Shown here: piece after piece, positions 18,252 through 26,649 of the stretch
Layout of the letters: each line of letters begins with the position of its first letter
Numbering within the stretch: the stretch's first letter is position 1
From: Desulfomonile sp963700305
GTDB taxonomy: Bacteria > Desulfobacterota > Desulfomonilia > Desulfomonilales > Desulfomonilaceae
DNA: 64,000 nucleotides
Assembly (NCBI GenBank): GCA_963700305.1
Contig: CAVOXB010000008.1
Span: forward strand, 1-64,000
Reading direction: 5' to 3'
The notes under the pieces: generated by a model
Databases searched by the model: none
What the model was told of the DNA's origin: nothing
Seen by the model: the letters and a program-made list of their open reading frames with translations, nothing else
Position numbers and translations under genes: made by a program

Positions 18252-19517
18252 TTGGAAGACCCACGTTTAGACTATATTTACCTGAGCAGTCTGCTCAACA
18301 CACGAGTGGTCTCACCCGACGGTCGAGTCTTGGGCTGGACAAAGGACCTCGTGGTAAACGTGGATCTGCCGCAACCGGAAGCCATGATGCTGGTTTTTGG
18401 ACCCCGACTTTCACGCGTCTCCCAATCGGTCCCCTGGGAGGCAGTGGACCGCGTACTGCCCAATGGAGTAACGCTGAAAGAAAACGCTTCCCTGCAACCC
18501 ATGCCGTCCCGGGAATCGTTGCCTTCTTCTCATATTCTGCTGCGGGATTTCTTACTGGACAAGCAGATCGTGGATGTTCACGGCGCGAAAGTAGAACGCG
18601 TAAACGATCTTCAATTCCTTAAGTCTAACGGCAAGCTACATCTCTTGCAGGTGGACGTAGGAATACGGGGAATTCTCAGGCGACTGGGCTACGAAGACAT
18701 TGTGGCCCGGTTTTTCTCCTGGTTTTTTGACTATAACCTCAAAGAAAGATTCATAGCGTGGCATTATGTCCAGCCTTTGTCCGATCCAGATCGCCTAAAG
18801 CTTCAGATTCCACAGAGTAAGCTCGCCGAACTTCATCCTGCAGACCTGGCTGACATCATCGAAGACATGGACGTCCACGAACGCGCTGCAATCGTCGAGT
18901 CCCTGAATGAAGAAGTGGTCGCGGATATCATGGAAGAAATGGACCCAAAGGTCCAGGTGTCCATTATGCGCGGACTCGAACCTGAAAAAGCAGCGGACAT
19001 CCTCGAAGAAATGTCACTGGATGATGCAGCAGATCTTATTGCGGACCTCCCCCAAGAGACTGTGGCCGGCATCTTCCAGGAGATGGACGACGAATACCAG
19101 GAACAGGTCAAAGGTCTGCTGGAACATGAAGAAGACGAAGCCGGCGGACTCATGACAACAGAGTTCATGGCTTTGCCGCCAGATAAGACAATAGTGGACG
19201 CTCTGGCCTACATACGACAACATGCCGATGAAGTGGATGTAATCTATTACATTTACGTGGTCGATAAAGACTCTAAGCTGCTCGGAGTGGTCAACCTCAG
19301 GGAATTGCTCTCACACGAAATCTTCACTCCGCTGGAACGCATCATGACCACACGATTGGTTACAGCCAAAATAGATGAAGAATCCGAAGAGTTAGCCGAT
19401 ATGTTTGGCAAATATGGATTCCGGGCGATTCCAGTGGTAGACGATGATGACCGCATCAAGGGCGTTATCAGGTTTAAGGCTCTCTTGGAAATCCTTGCGC
19501 CACATTTGGGTAGGTAA
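18252..19517 (+). CDS. PRC-barrel, MgtE_N and CBS domain protein without a membrane domain
   Basis: 421 residues. An N-terminal PRC-barrel-like part (LLNTRVVSPDGRVLGWTKDL) is followed by MgtE N-domain repeats from about residue 195 (LAELHPADLADIIEDMDVHE, VADIMEEMDPKVQVSIM, LEPEKAADILEEMSLDDAAD) and two CBS repeats (GGLMTTEFMALPPDKTIVDA; IMTTRLVTAKIDEESEELAD). In MgtE these parts sense cytosolic Mg2+ and gate the channel, but here no transmembrane segment follows. It starts at TTG 18252 with GGAGG five bases upstream and ends 14 bases before an NRAMP transporter gene, so it probably senses metal for that transporter. The sensor role is an inference from domain logic and adjacency. Confidence 0.85.
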   Translation: MEDPRLDYIYLSSLLNTRVVSPDGRVLGWTKDLVVNVDLPQPEAMMLVFGPRLSRVSQSVPWEAVDRVLPNGVTLKENASLQPMPSRESLPSSHILLRDFLLDKQIVDVHGAKVERVNDLQFLKSNGKLHLLQVDVGIRGILRRLGYEDIVARFFSWFFDYNLKERFIAWHYVQPLSDPDRLKLQIPQSKLAELHPADLADIIEDMDVHERAAIVESLNEEVVADIMEEMDPKVQVSIMRGLEPEKAADILEEMSLDDAADLIADLPQETVAGIFQEMDDEYQEQVKGLLEHEEDEAGGLMTTEFMALPPDKTIVDALAYIRQHADEVDVIYYIYVVDKDSKLLGVVNLRELLSHEIFTPLERIMTTRLVTAKIDEESEELADMFGKYGFRAIPVVDDDDRIKGVIRFKALLEILAPHLGR

Positions 19518-19531
19518 TTTAGGAGTCGGTT

Positions 19532-20821
19532 GTGGTGAAATCTGACAATATCGAGGCCTCGGACACAGGCAGAAGAAGCTTGCGAATGCGTTTGAGCGCA
19601 CTTTGGGCGCTTCTTTTGCTTATGGGGCCCGGAATAATAACTTCAAATGTCGATAATGACGCGGGTGGCATAACCACTTATTCTCTGGCTGGAGCGCAAT
19701 ATGGACTTTCTTTGCTCTGGTCGTTTATTCCCATAACTTTCATTCTTATCGTAGTGCAGGAGATGGGCGCCAGAATGGGCGTGGTGTCGGGAAAAGGTCT
19801 ATCCGACCTTATTCGGGAGCGTTTTGGAGTCAAGATAACGTTTTATGTGATGATACTCCTCGTGATTACAAACCTGGGGAATACCTTCGCGGAATTCGCT
19901 GGCATAGCTGCGTCACTTCAGATTTTCGGCATTTCTCGCTATATCACGATACCGCTCAGCATAATGTTTCTCATGTGGCTTGCAGTCAAAGGCACTTACA
20001 GGTCCGTGGAGAAAGTATTTCTAATTGCGTGCGTCTTTTATTTAGCCTATGTAATCACGGGCTTTCTCGCTCGGCCGGACTGGGTAGACGTAGTCCACGC
20101 TGTGGCGGCTCCCACCCTTAGAACGGATACGGGATACCTCATAATGCTGGTGGGACTTGTAGGCACTACGATAGCACCATGGATGCAGTTTTATCTGCAG
20201 GCGTCGGTCGTGGACAAAGGTTTGAGCGTGAAGGATCTCAAAGCAGTCCGGATTGACGTGGTCGTGGGTTCAGTGTTGGTGAGCATAGTTGCATTTTTTA
20301 TTGTGCTGGCCTGTGCTGCTACATTGTTCAAGGCCGGGATCGTAGTCGAGACTGCTGAGGAAGCAGCTCTCGCGTTGAAGCCTTTGGCGGGGGAATACTG
20401 CACGTGGCTTTTTGCCTTCGGTCTGTTCAACGCGTCCATGTTCGCAGCGGCGATTCTCCCTCTTTCCACAGCCTATACTGTTTGCGAAGCATTCGGCTGG
20501 GAATCGAGCTTGGATAAGAAATTCTCCGAAGCTCCTCAATTCTATGGACTTTATTGTTTCACCATATTTTTTTCCGGCCTGCTGATTCTTATTCCGAATC
20601 TTCCTTTGATATCGATCATGTTCATATCTCAGGTGATCAACGGGCTGGTCCTACCCATAGTGCTCATCTTCATGATACTTCTGATAAATGATCCCGAGGT
20701 TATGCGTGATCGCACCAACGGAGCGGTGATGAACGTAATTTCGTGGGCTTCGGTAGTTGTCCTGATCGGATTGAGCGCTGTCACCGTATGGTCCGGTCTC
20801 CAGAGTCTGGTGGCCGGCTGA
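19532..20821 (+). CDS. NRAMP-family divalent metal transporter, atypical binding motif
   Basis: 429 residues, about eleven membrane spans. The family fold begins LLLMGPGIITSNVDNDAGGI. The usual TM1 metal motif DPGN is replaced by DNDAG, and the TM6 MPHN-type motif by TTIAPWMQFYLQ. The latter still has a Met but not in the family's usual setting. Such variants are what I would expect of the NRAMP-related branch whose members carry Mg2+ rather than Mn2+ or Fe2+. GTG start at 19532 after AGGAG. Its neighbour upstream has MgtE-type sensing domains, which fits Mg2+ use. Ion specificity is inference. Confidence 0.85.
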   Translation: MVKSDNIEASDTGRRSLRMRLSALWALLLLMGPGIITSNVDNDAGGITTYSLAGAQYGLSLLWSFIPITFILIVVQEMGARMGVVSGKGLSDLIRERFGVKITFYVMILLVITNLGNTFAEFAGIAASLQIFGISRYITIPLSIMFLMWLAVKGTYRSVEKVFLIACVFYLAYVITGFLARPDWVDVVHAVAAPTLRTDTGYLIMLVGLVGTTIAPWMQFYLQASVVDKGLSVKDLKAVRIDVVVGSVLVSIVAFFIVLACAATLFKAGIVVETAEEAALALKPLAGEYCTWLFAFGLFNASMFAAAILPLSTAYTVCEAFGWESSLDKKFSEAPQFYGLYCFTIFFSGLLILIPNLPLISIMFISQVINGLVLPIVLIFMILLINDPEVMRDRTNGAVMNVISWASVVVLIGLSAVTVWSGLQSLVAG

Positions 20822-20844
20822 CCTGATAAAACCGAGGTAACGGG

Positions 20845-21582
20845 TTGAATTACTCGCGAAAGAACTCTCCAAAGCAGTGGGATTCCCTTATTTCGGCGGA
20901 AGACGGACTCGCGATGTTCAATGAAATCGCGAATTATTATGATCGCACCAATAAAATACTATCACTTGGGCTGGACGGGTTTTGGAGGCGACGCGCTGTA
21001 ACAAGGCTTGCCCCTCAGCCTGGCAAATTGTACCTGGATGCAGGCTGTGGCACCGGAGATGTCTCCATCCTCTTGGCAAAGCGCTCTCCGGGCAGTCGAG
21101 TGATGGGAATAGATCCATCCGAGGCAATGCTCCGAGTAGGCATCTCCAAGGCCACAAAGGCAGGTCTGAGTGAACAGATCTCCATGCTCCCGGGCAATGT
21201 GTTGGACCTTCAATTCGCCGACCATTGTTTCGACGGAGTAATCACCGCGTTTTGCATCAGGAATGTGACTGACCGTAAGCGAGCATTGGCCGAAATTCTC
21301 CGGGTAACTCGTGCAGGCGGCTTGTTTGTGATACTGGAACTCATTGAGCCGGACGGCATAATGAAACCATTGTTCAGGCTGTACTCGAAAATGGTCATGC
21401 CGCTGGTGACCGCTTTGATGTCTTCAGTCCCGGCATATCGTTATCTGATCGATTCTATGGCTGATTTTCCTAGACTCGCTGCGTGGCTTGAGTTGATGAA
21501 AGAAGCCGGTTTCAACAGTATCGAGACTGAATCTCTAACTGGGGGAATCACGAGGATTTTTGTGGGACGCGTGCCATTGTGA
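20845..21582 (+). CDS. ubiE: UbiE/MenG-type quinone methyltransferase
   Basis: 245 residues. The N-terminal block MFNEIANYYDRTNKILSLGL is characteristic of UbiE/COQ5/MenG, followed by the SAM-binding LYLDAGCGTGDVSILLA, GIDPSEAMLRVG, and ITAFCIRNVTDRKRALAEIL. The enzyme methylates demethylmenaquinone (or the ubiquinone precursor); in an anaerobe, menaquinone is the likely product. Starts at TTG 20845 with GAGGT upstream, 23 bases after the NRAMP gene, same strand. There are many UbiE-like paralogues, so a different substrate is possible. Confidence 0.75.
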   Translation: MNYSRKNSPKQWDSLISAEDGLAMFNEIANYYDRTNKILSLGLDGFWRRRAVTRLAPQPGKLYLDAGCGTGDVSILLAKRSPGSRVMGIDPSEAMLRVGISKATKAGLSEQISMLPGNVLDLQFADHCFDGVITAFCIRNVTDRKRALAEILRVTRAGGLFVILELIEPDGIMKPLFRLYSKMVMPLVTALMSSVPAYRYLIDSMADFPRLAAWLELMKEAGFNSIETESLTGGITRIFVGRVPL

Positions 21583-21652
21583 AGGACTGAGGCCTTCTCT
21601 GGAACTGTCATGGACGAACGGTAATGACTTGCTTGGCGTTGTGCGTAACACT

Positions 21653-22351
21653 CTACCTAACTAGTTTCTCTATTTCTCTCTTGACTGTGTTGATGGACTT
21701 GGTCACTGGAATCTCTTTGGGGCAAGAGCGGGTGCATTCGAAGTAATTCAGGCAAGCCCAAACTCCGTCAGCATAATCCAGTTGTTTGAGTCTCTCTGCT
21801 TTTTCCTCATCCCGAGAGTCGAAAATCCTCCGAAAAGCTTGAACAATCTGAGCCGGGCCGATGTATTTGTCATTCTCATTCGAAACCGGACAGGCTCCCA
21901 CACAGCAGGCGCACAGTATGCACCGGATTACCTCATCAAACTTCTTTCTTTCTTCAGGGCTTTGAAGGCGCTCCTTTTCAGGAAAGCCCGCAGCTACAAG
22001 ATAAGGCCGAACCCATTCCACTCGTTCGAAAAACGGGTCCAGATCAACCATGAGATCCTTAAGAATCTTAAAGGTTGGGAGTGGCTCTACCAGAACTTCG
22101 TTGCCGCGGTAATCCTTCACGAGCTTCTGGCACGCGAGCGCGCAGCGGCCGTTGATCTTCATTGCATCTGAACCGCAAACCCCATGCGCACACGACATTC
22201 GGAACGCCAGGCTGCCGTCCTGCTCCCATTTTATCCTGTTGAGGCAATCCAGAAGGCGTTCCCAGGGTTCAGCGTTCACTGTGTAATGGCTGTAATAGGG
22301 CTTTTTATCTTTTTCGGGGTTGAACCGAAATACTTTGAAATTCATTTCCAT
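21653..22351 (-). CDS. sdhB: Succinate dehydrogenase / fumarate reductase iron-sulfur subunit
   Basis: 232 residues. The ferredoxin domain has CAHGVCGSDAMKINGRCALA, in which the third [2Fe-2S] ligand is Asp, as in E. coli SdhB. The C-terminal domain carries CILCACCVGACPV and CLNYFECTRSCPKEIPV for the [4Fe-4S] and [3Fe-4S] clusters. Passes electrons between SdhA flavin and the membrane quinone. Last gene of gltA-sdhA-sdhB on the minus strand. No cytochrome b or membrane-anchor subunit lies on either side. Confidence 0.92.
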   Translation of the reverse strand: MEMNFKVFRFNPEKDKKPYYSHYTVNAEPWERLLDCLNRIKWEQDGSLAFRMSCAHGVCGSDAMKINGRCALACQKLVKDYRGNEVLVEPLPTFKILKDLMVDLDPFFERVEWVRPYLVAAGFPEKERLQSPEERKKFDEVIRCILCACCVGACPVSNENDKYIGPAQIVQAFRRIFDSRDEEKAERLKQLDYADGVWACLNYFECTRSCPKEIPVTKSINTVKREIEKLVR

Positions 22352-22370
22352 AGCACATGTCCAATAATAG

Positions 22371-22443
22371 GGACTGGCATGTTGCCAGTCCTACGCATAG
22401 TCTGATCATTCTCTTGTGGGGCAGGCTTTCCAGCCTGCCCCAC
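22371..22443. repeat. Two palindromes in the sdhA-sdhB gap
   Basis: GGACTGGCA (22371-22379) pairs with TGCCAGTCC (22383-22391) around a 3-base loop, and GTGGGGCAGGCT (22416-22427) pairs with AGCCTGCCCCAC (22432-22443) around TTCC. They fill half of a 153-base gap inside an operon. A diverged form of the first, GGACAGGCAGGATGCTGGCC, occurs near 33870, so this is a dispersed repeat. Either could also act as an mRNA stability or attenuation element. Confidence 0.65.
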
Positions 22444-22504
22444 GGCTTGCTTCGACACGCCGGATAAGCTCATCCCGCGCTTTCCTGAACAGTTGCCTTA
22501 GTTG

Positions 22505-24225
22505 TCAGTACGTCCTCGCTTTCGGCTCAAAGCGAGTTATGGTGACCGGCTTATAAGAGATCTGGTGGCCTTCGTCGGTTTTCCGGATGAGCGTATGCTG
22601 GAGCCAATTTACATCATCCCGTTCCGGATGATCTTCTCGGAAATGCGCGCCCCGGCTCTCTTTCCTGGCGTCAGCAGAAACCAGTATTGCCTCAGCCAGC
22701 CCCAGAAGAGACTCCAACTCCACTGCGTCCATGATATCAGTGTTGAAAGCCTTGCCATGATCGTCAACCATGACGGTTTCATATCGCTGCTTCAATTCGT
22801 TGAGTCTTTCCAACGCTTCTCGCAACCCTTTCCCATCCCGAAAAACCGAGCAGCGTTCAGTCATCAGTTCCTGGAGCGCATTTCTGATGTGAACAGTCTT
22901 CTCTCCAGAATTCCGGTTGAGGATGCGGTCGATTTTGAGAACACTGTTTTCCTCAGCATTTCTTACAAAGTCCGGCCAGTCAGTCCCTTCAAGATCCCGG
23001 CGTATCATCTTTCCCGCTCTTCTGCCAAACACCACCAGATCCAGAAGAGAATTGCAGCCCAGCCTGTTCGCACCGTGCACTGAGATGCATGCGCACTCGC
23101 CTGCGGCATACAGCCCTAGGACCGGATTATTGTTAGCATCAAGTACTCTACCGTCGATGTCGGTCGGAATTCCACCCATCATGTAATGACATGTGGGGCT
23201 CACGGGGATGGGGTCAGTCGACGTGTCGACGCCTAGATAGATTTTGGCGAAAGACGAAATATCCGAGAGCTTCTCGTCAATTCTCTTCTTACCCAAATGA
23301 GTCAAATCGAGATTCACGAAGCCACGGCCGTCAATTCCTCTATTGTTTCTAATTTCCGTTATTATGGCTCTGGAAACCATGTCGCGGGGAGCCAGATCCT
23401 TGATGTTAGGGGCATAATCCTCCATAAATCTTCGGCCTTCGCTGTTCAGCAGGACACCGCCCTCCCCTCTGGCGGCCTCACTTATCAGAACCCCTAATCC
23501 ATAAATCCCTGTGGGGTGAAATTTACAAACTCCATATCCTGCAACGGGACGCCGCCACGATAGGCCAGATAGACTCCATCCCCTGTGTTGGCGAAGCAGT
23601 TTGACGTGGTTTTGTAGACTTTTCCAAAGCCACCAGTGGCTAGCAAGATAGCTCGGGCATGTAAGACGTGGACTTCTCCGGTCGCAAGCTCGTATATGGC
23701 GAGGCCGACTGCCCTGCCCTTTTCCAGCAGAAGATCGATCAGACAAAACTCGGAATAAACCTTAATGCCGCGTCTGGAAGCCTCTGACGCCAAGGTGTCC
23801 ATGATCACCCGACCGGTCCTGTCTGCAGCATAACACGCCCGTTTAACCGGCCCTGCGCCGAAATCCCTGGTATGGCCCCCAAAGGCGCGTTGAGCGATTT
23901 TTCCTTCGCTGGTTCGGCTGAAAGGCACGCCCATGTGCTCGAGTTCGTATACAGCGCGAGGCGCATCCTTGGCCAATGTCTCCGCTGCATCCTGATCCGT
24001 GAGATAGTCGCCGCCCTTGACGGTATCGTACATATGCCATTCCCACGAATCGGGCTCTTCATTTCCGAGGGATGCTCCTATGCCCCCCTGAGCCGCGCCG
24101 GAATGAGATCTGGTAGGGTAAACCTTGCTTATCACAGCGACATCATAGCCTTCAGTGACTTCCAATGCAGCACGCAGGCCTGCCATTCCGGTGCCTACAA
24201 TTACCACGTCATGCTTGAATATCAT
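22505..24225 (-). pseudogene. sdhA: Succinate dehydrogenase / fumarate reductase flavoprotein subunit, one frameshift
   Basis: Oxidises succinate (or reduces fumarate) at a covalently bound FAD. N-terminal FAD motif HDVVIVGTGMAGLRAALEV, the flavin-attachment region YPTRSHSGAAQGGIGAS, substrate-loop HTRDFGAGPVKRACYAADRT, and after the break GIYGLGVLISEAARGEGGVL, HYMMGGIPTDIDGRV and ANRLGCNSLLDLVVFGR. The break lies near 23520 between MEFV and FHPTG, where one A seems lost from AAATTT. Repaired length about 573 residues. I chose ATG 24225 (MIFKHDVVIVG) over the upstream 24282 because the family starts there. Catalytic His and Arg blocks look intact. Confidence 0.9.
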
Positions 24226-24375
24226 TACTTCCGTCCGCCGGTTTTCAACGGTCGCTGTTGGCACGAAATCGGCGTGCCGCATTAAAATTGCTTATTAAAT
24301 CAAGATCGCGCAAATAATCCGCCTGCCTATGTCGGAATTTTCCGTAAAGCCTGAAAGATCGGAATTGTCAGCGTA

Positions 24376-25557
24376 TCAATCTCTTGCTTCTACAGGCTCG
24401 TATTCACATCCGATGAGTCCGCAATACTGGCCTACGTATTCAGCCTGAGGCCTGTATAGCATCGGTTTTTCCTGTGCCTCTGCGAATTTTTCTTCGATAA
24501 CGTGACTGCACCAGCCTGCAATTCTGGATATGGCAAATATCGGAGTAAAGAGATCTCTGGGTATGCCCATCATGTGGTAAACAGGGGCACTGTAAAAGTC
24601 CACATTCGGCCTGATTTCGGTCTTGCCTCGACGGTCGAATTCTTCCACACCGACCCTTTCGACGGTTTTCGAGAGATGGTCCCATTTCTCTTGACCGGTT
24701 TTCTTGGCCAAACGGGTGGCCATTTCCTTCAAATAACTTGCCCTGGGATCCATGGTTTTGTAAACGGCATGGCCCATACCCATGATTCTCTCACCGCGAT
24801 TAATGCGATCCTTTATCCATTTTTCAATGTCCTCCACATGCTCGAGGTCCAGGAGCATGCCCATAACTCGGGTATTCGCACCGCCGTGCAGACTTCCGGA
24901 GAGAGCCCCTATTCCTGCTGTGACCGCTGCATACATATGAGCTCGAGTGGACGTGACTTCGCGACATGCGAAGGTGGAGGCGTTAAACGTGTGATCAGCG
25001 TGGAGGGTCAGACAAACGTCAAGGTCTTTGGCAATTTCACCGTCTGGAATCTTTCCTGTTAACTGCCACAAAAAATTAGCAGCGTGGGGCAAGTTGTTGT
25101 CTGGAGGAAGAGGTTCCAGGCCTTTTCTTATTCTTTCCCAGGCAGCAGTTACCGCTGGAACACGAGCGATGAGCCTTACAGCCATGCGTTCGTTTTGCTC
25201 TCTGGTTTCTCCATTGAGGTCCGGATCATCCATTGCCAGTATAGGAACTGCAGCCTGAAGCACATCCATGGGATTTGCAGATTTTGGCAAGGCTTTCAAG
25301 CAGGGATACACGTAATCCGGCAGCGCTCGAGCGTCTTTCACCTTTTGACTGAAAAGATTAAGTTCCGCCTTTGCAGGAAGGCACCCTTCTAACAGCAAAT
25401 ACGCTACTTCCATAAATGAAGAGCGTTCAGCCAGTTCTTCGATCCTGTATCCGCGGTATATAAGGATTCCCTGCTGACCGTCGATAAAGCTTATCTTCGT
25501 ATCTGCTACGGCAACTCCCCTGAGGCCTATATTCTTAACTGAAACTTCTGCTGGCAT
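24376..25557 (-). CDS. gltA: Citrate synthase
   Basis: 393 residues. Condenses oxaloacetate and acetyl-CoA to citrate. Motifs: FIDGQQGILIYRGYRIEELA, catalytic region DLDVCLTLHADHTFNASTFA, GSLHGGANTRVMGML, GMGHAVYKTMDPRASYLK, VDFYSAPVYHMMGIPRDLFT. The short type I (CitZ-like) subgroup without the N-terminal extension of the E. coli enzyme. Start at ATG 25557, preceded by GAGGGG; the frame extends 18 bases more but without a normal start codon. It precedes sdhA and sdhB on the same strand. Some members of this subgroup act on propionyl-CoA (methylcitrate synthase). Confidence 0.9.
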   Translation of the reverse strand: MPAEVSVKNIGLRGVAVADTKISFIDGQQGILIYRGYRIEELAERSSFMEVAYLLLEGCLPAKAELNLFSQKVKDARALPDYVYPCLKALPKSANPMDVLQAAVPILAMDDPDLNGETREQNERMAVRLIARVPAVTAAWERIRKGLEPLPPDNNLPHAANFLWQLTGKIPDGEIAKDLDVCLTLHADHTFNASTFACREVTSTRAHMYAAVTAGIGALSGSLHGGANTRVMGMLLDLEHVEDIEKWIKDRINRGERIMGMGHAVYKTMDPRASYLKEMATRLAKKTGQEKWDHLSKTVERVGVEEFDRRGKTEIRPNVDFYSAPVYHMMGIPRDLFTPIFAISRIAGWCSHVIEEKFAEAQEKPMLYRPQAEYVGQYCGLIGCEYEPVEARD

Positions 25558-25622
25558 GCTCCCCTCTTTCAACAATTACTTAGTCACTCGATGGCGCAAA
25601 TACGATTCCGTATCTTGTAGGA

Positions 25623-25705
25623 GGAGATTGCTTCGTCGCTCTGCTCCTCGCAAAGACAGATCCCGGGAATGTCATTGCGAGGAGCAGAGCGACGAAGCAA
25701 TCTCC
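25623..25705. repeat. Long inverted repeat, GTCATTGCGAGGAGC type
   Basis: Two 35-base arms, 25623-25657 and 25671-25705, are exact reverse complements except for one base (CAAAGAC against GTCATTG), separated by 13 bases. It would form a very stable cruciform or RNA hairpin upstream of gltA. Same family as 17788-17870. The outer ends are GGAGATTGCTTCG and CGAAGCAATCTCC. Confidence 0.9.
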
Positions 25706-25886
25706 AACGGCCAAATACTTGACCGAACTTAGGAAACGCAGTACTCAGGCCCTCTTGGCAAGGCCGATACAATAGCGTGACGGGATCCGTTCGTCTCTGC
25801 AAAACAAAACGCCGGACCGGCGCCATTGACGGCAATCACCGGTCCACGGCTGTAAGTTTCAACAGGAGCGTGAAATATGATTATTC

Positions 25887-26390
25887 TCAATCCACTTTGA
25901 AGAATTCATTCTTTTTCGCTCCACACACTGGGCACTTGTCCGGAGCAGCATCCGCAATTGTGTAACCGCATTTCTCGCAAATGTAATAGTCTTTCTCCGG
26001 CAACGCGCCGCCGGATTCCATCATACTAATTGCTTCCTGGTACAGGTTTCCGTGCGTCTTTTCCACTTCGTTTGCCCAGTGAAAGCTCTTTGTGGCAGCG
26101 CCGATCTTTTCCTCTTTGGATTTCGCCAAAAATTCAGGATACATGACCGAGAATTCGTGATGTTCGCCGCTAAAAGCCTCTTTGAGGTTCTCCAATGTAG
26201 AACCGACCCCCTTAAGCACCTCAAGATGATTGTGCGCGTGGACCGTTTCTGCGGCTGCTGCTGCCTTGAAGAGATTCGCCACCCCTTTGAACCCCTCTTG
26301 TTCGGCTTTCTTGGCGAATGCCAAATACTTGCGATTCGCCTGAGACTCCCCCGCAAATGCTTCTTTTAAATTCTTTTCTGTTTCACTCAT
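25887..26390 (-). CDS. rbr: Rubrerythrin
   Basis: 167 residues. A ferritin-like four-helix domain with two di-iron-ligand helices (LKEAFAGESQANRKYLAFAK, AAETVHAHNHLEVLKG, ENLKEAFSGEHHEF, HWANEVEKTHGNLY) followed by a rubredoxin-type domain (YYICEKCGYTI and DKCPVCGAKKNEFFKV) with four iron-binding cysteines. Reduces hydrogen peroxide in the cytoplasm of anaerobes. Normal length. The following 260 bases to the IS hold no gene that I can see. Confidence 0.95.
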   Translation of the reverse strand: MSETEKNLKEAFAGESQANRKYLAFAKKAEQEGFKGVANLFKAAAAAETVHAHNHLEVLKGVGSTLENLKEAFSGEHHEFSVMYPEFLAKSKEEKIGAATKSFHWANEVEKTHGNLYQEAISMMESGGALPEKDYYICEKCGYTIADAAPDKCPVCGAKKNEFFKVD

Positions 26391-26649
26391 AGCGACCTCC
26401 TATTTCAATTCGGATCAACAGAAAGGGCTTCTCGGGGCTGTGGTGCCCCCAAGATAAATCATTACAGGCTCGACAAATGATAACATGCGGAGCAGAGCTC
26501 AGCAACATTTGGCTCAGCCCATAATCCACGGTCTAGTTTTGTCATGTCGCCGGTATTTGGTTCCGAGGTACCAAATGAATGAGTTCACGTCGGCAGTGAG
26601 GCCCATAGATGAGGTCTGACTGGGCGACTGCGCAAAATGTATGTCCCTT

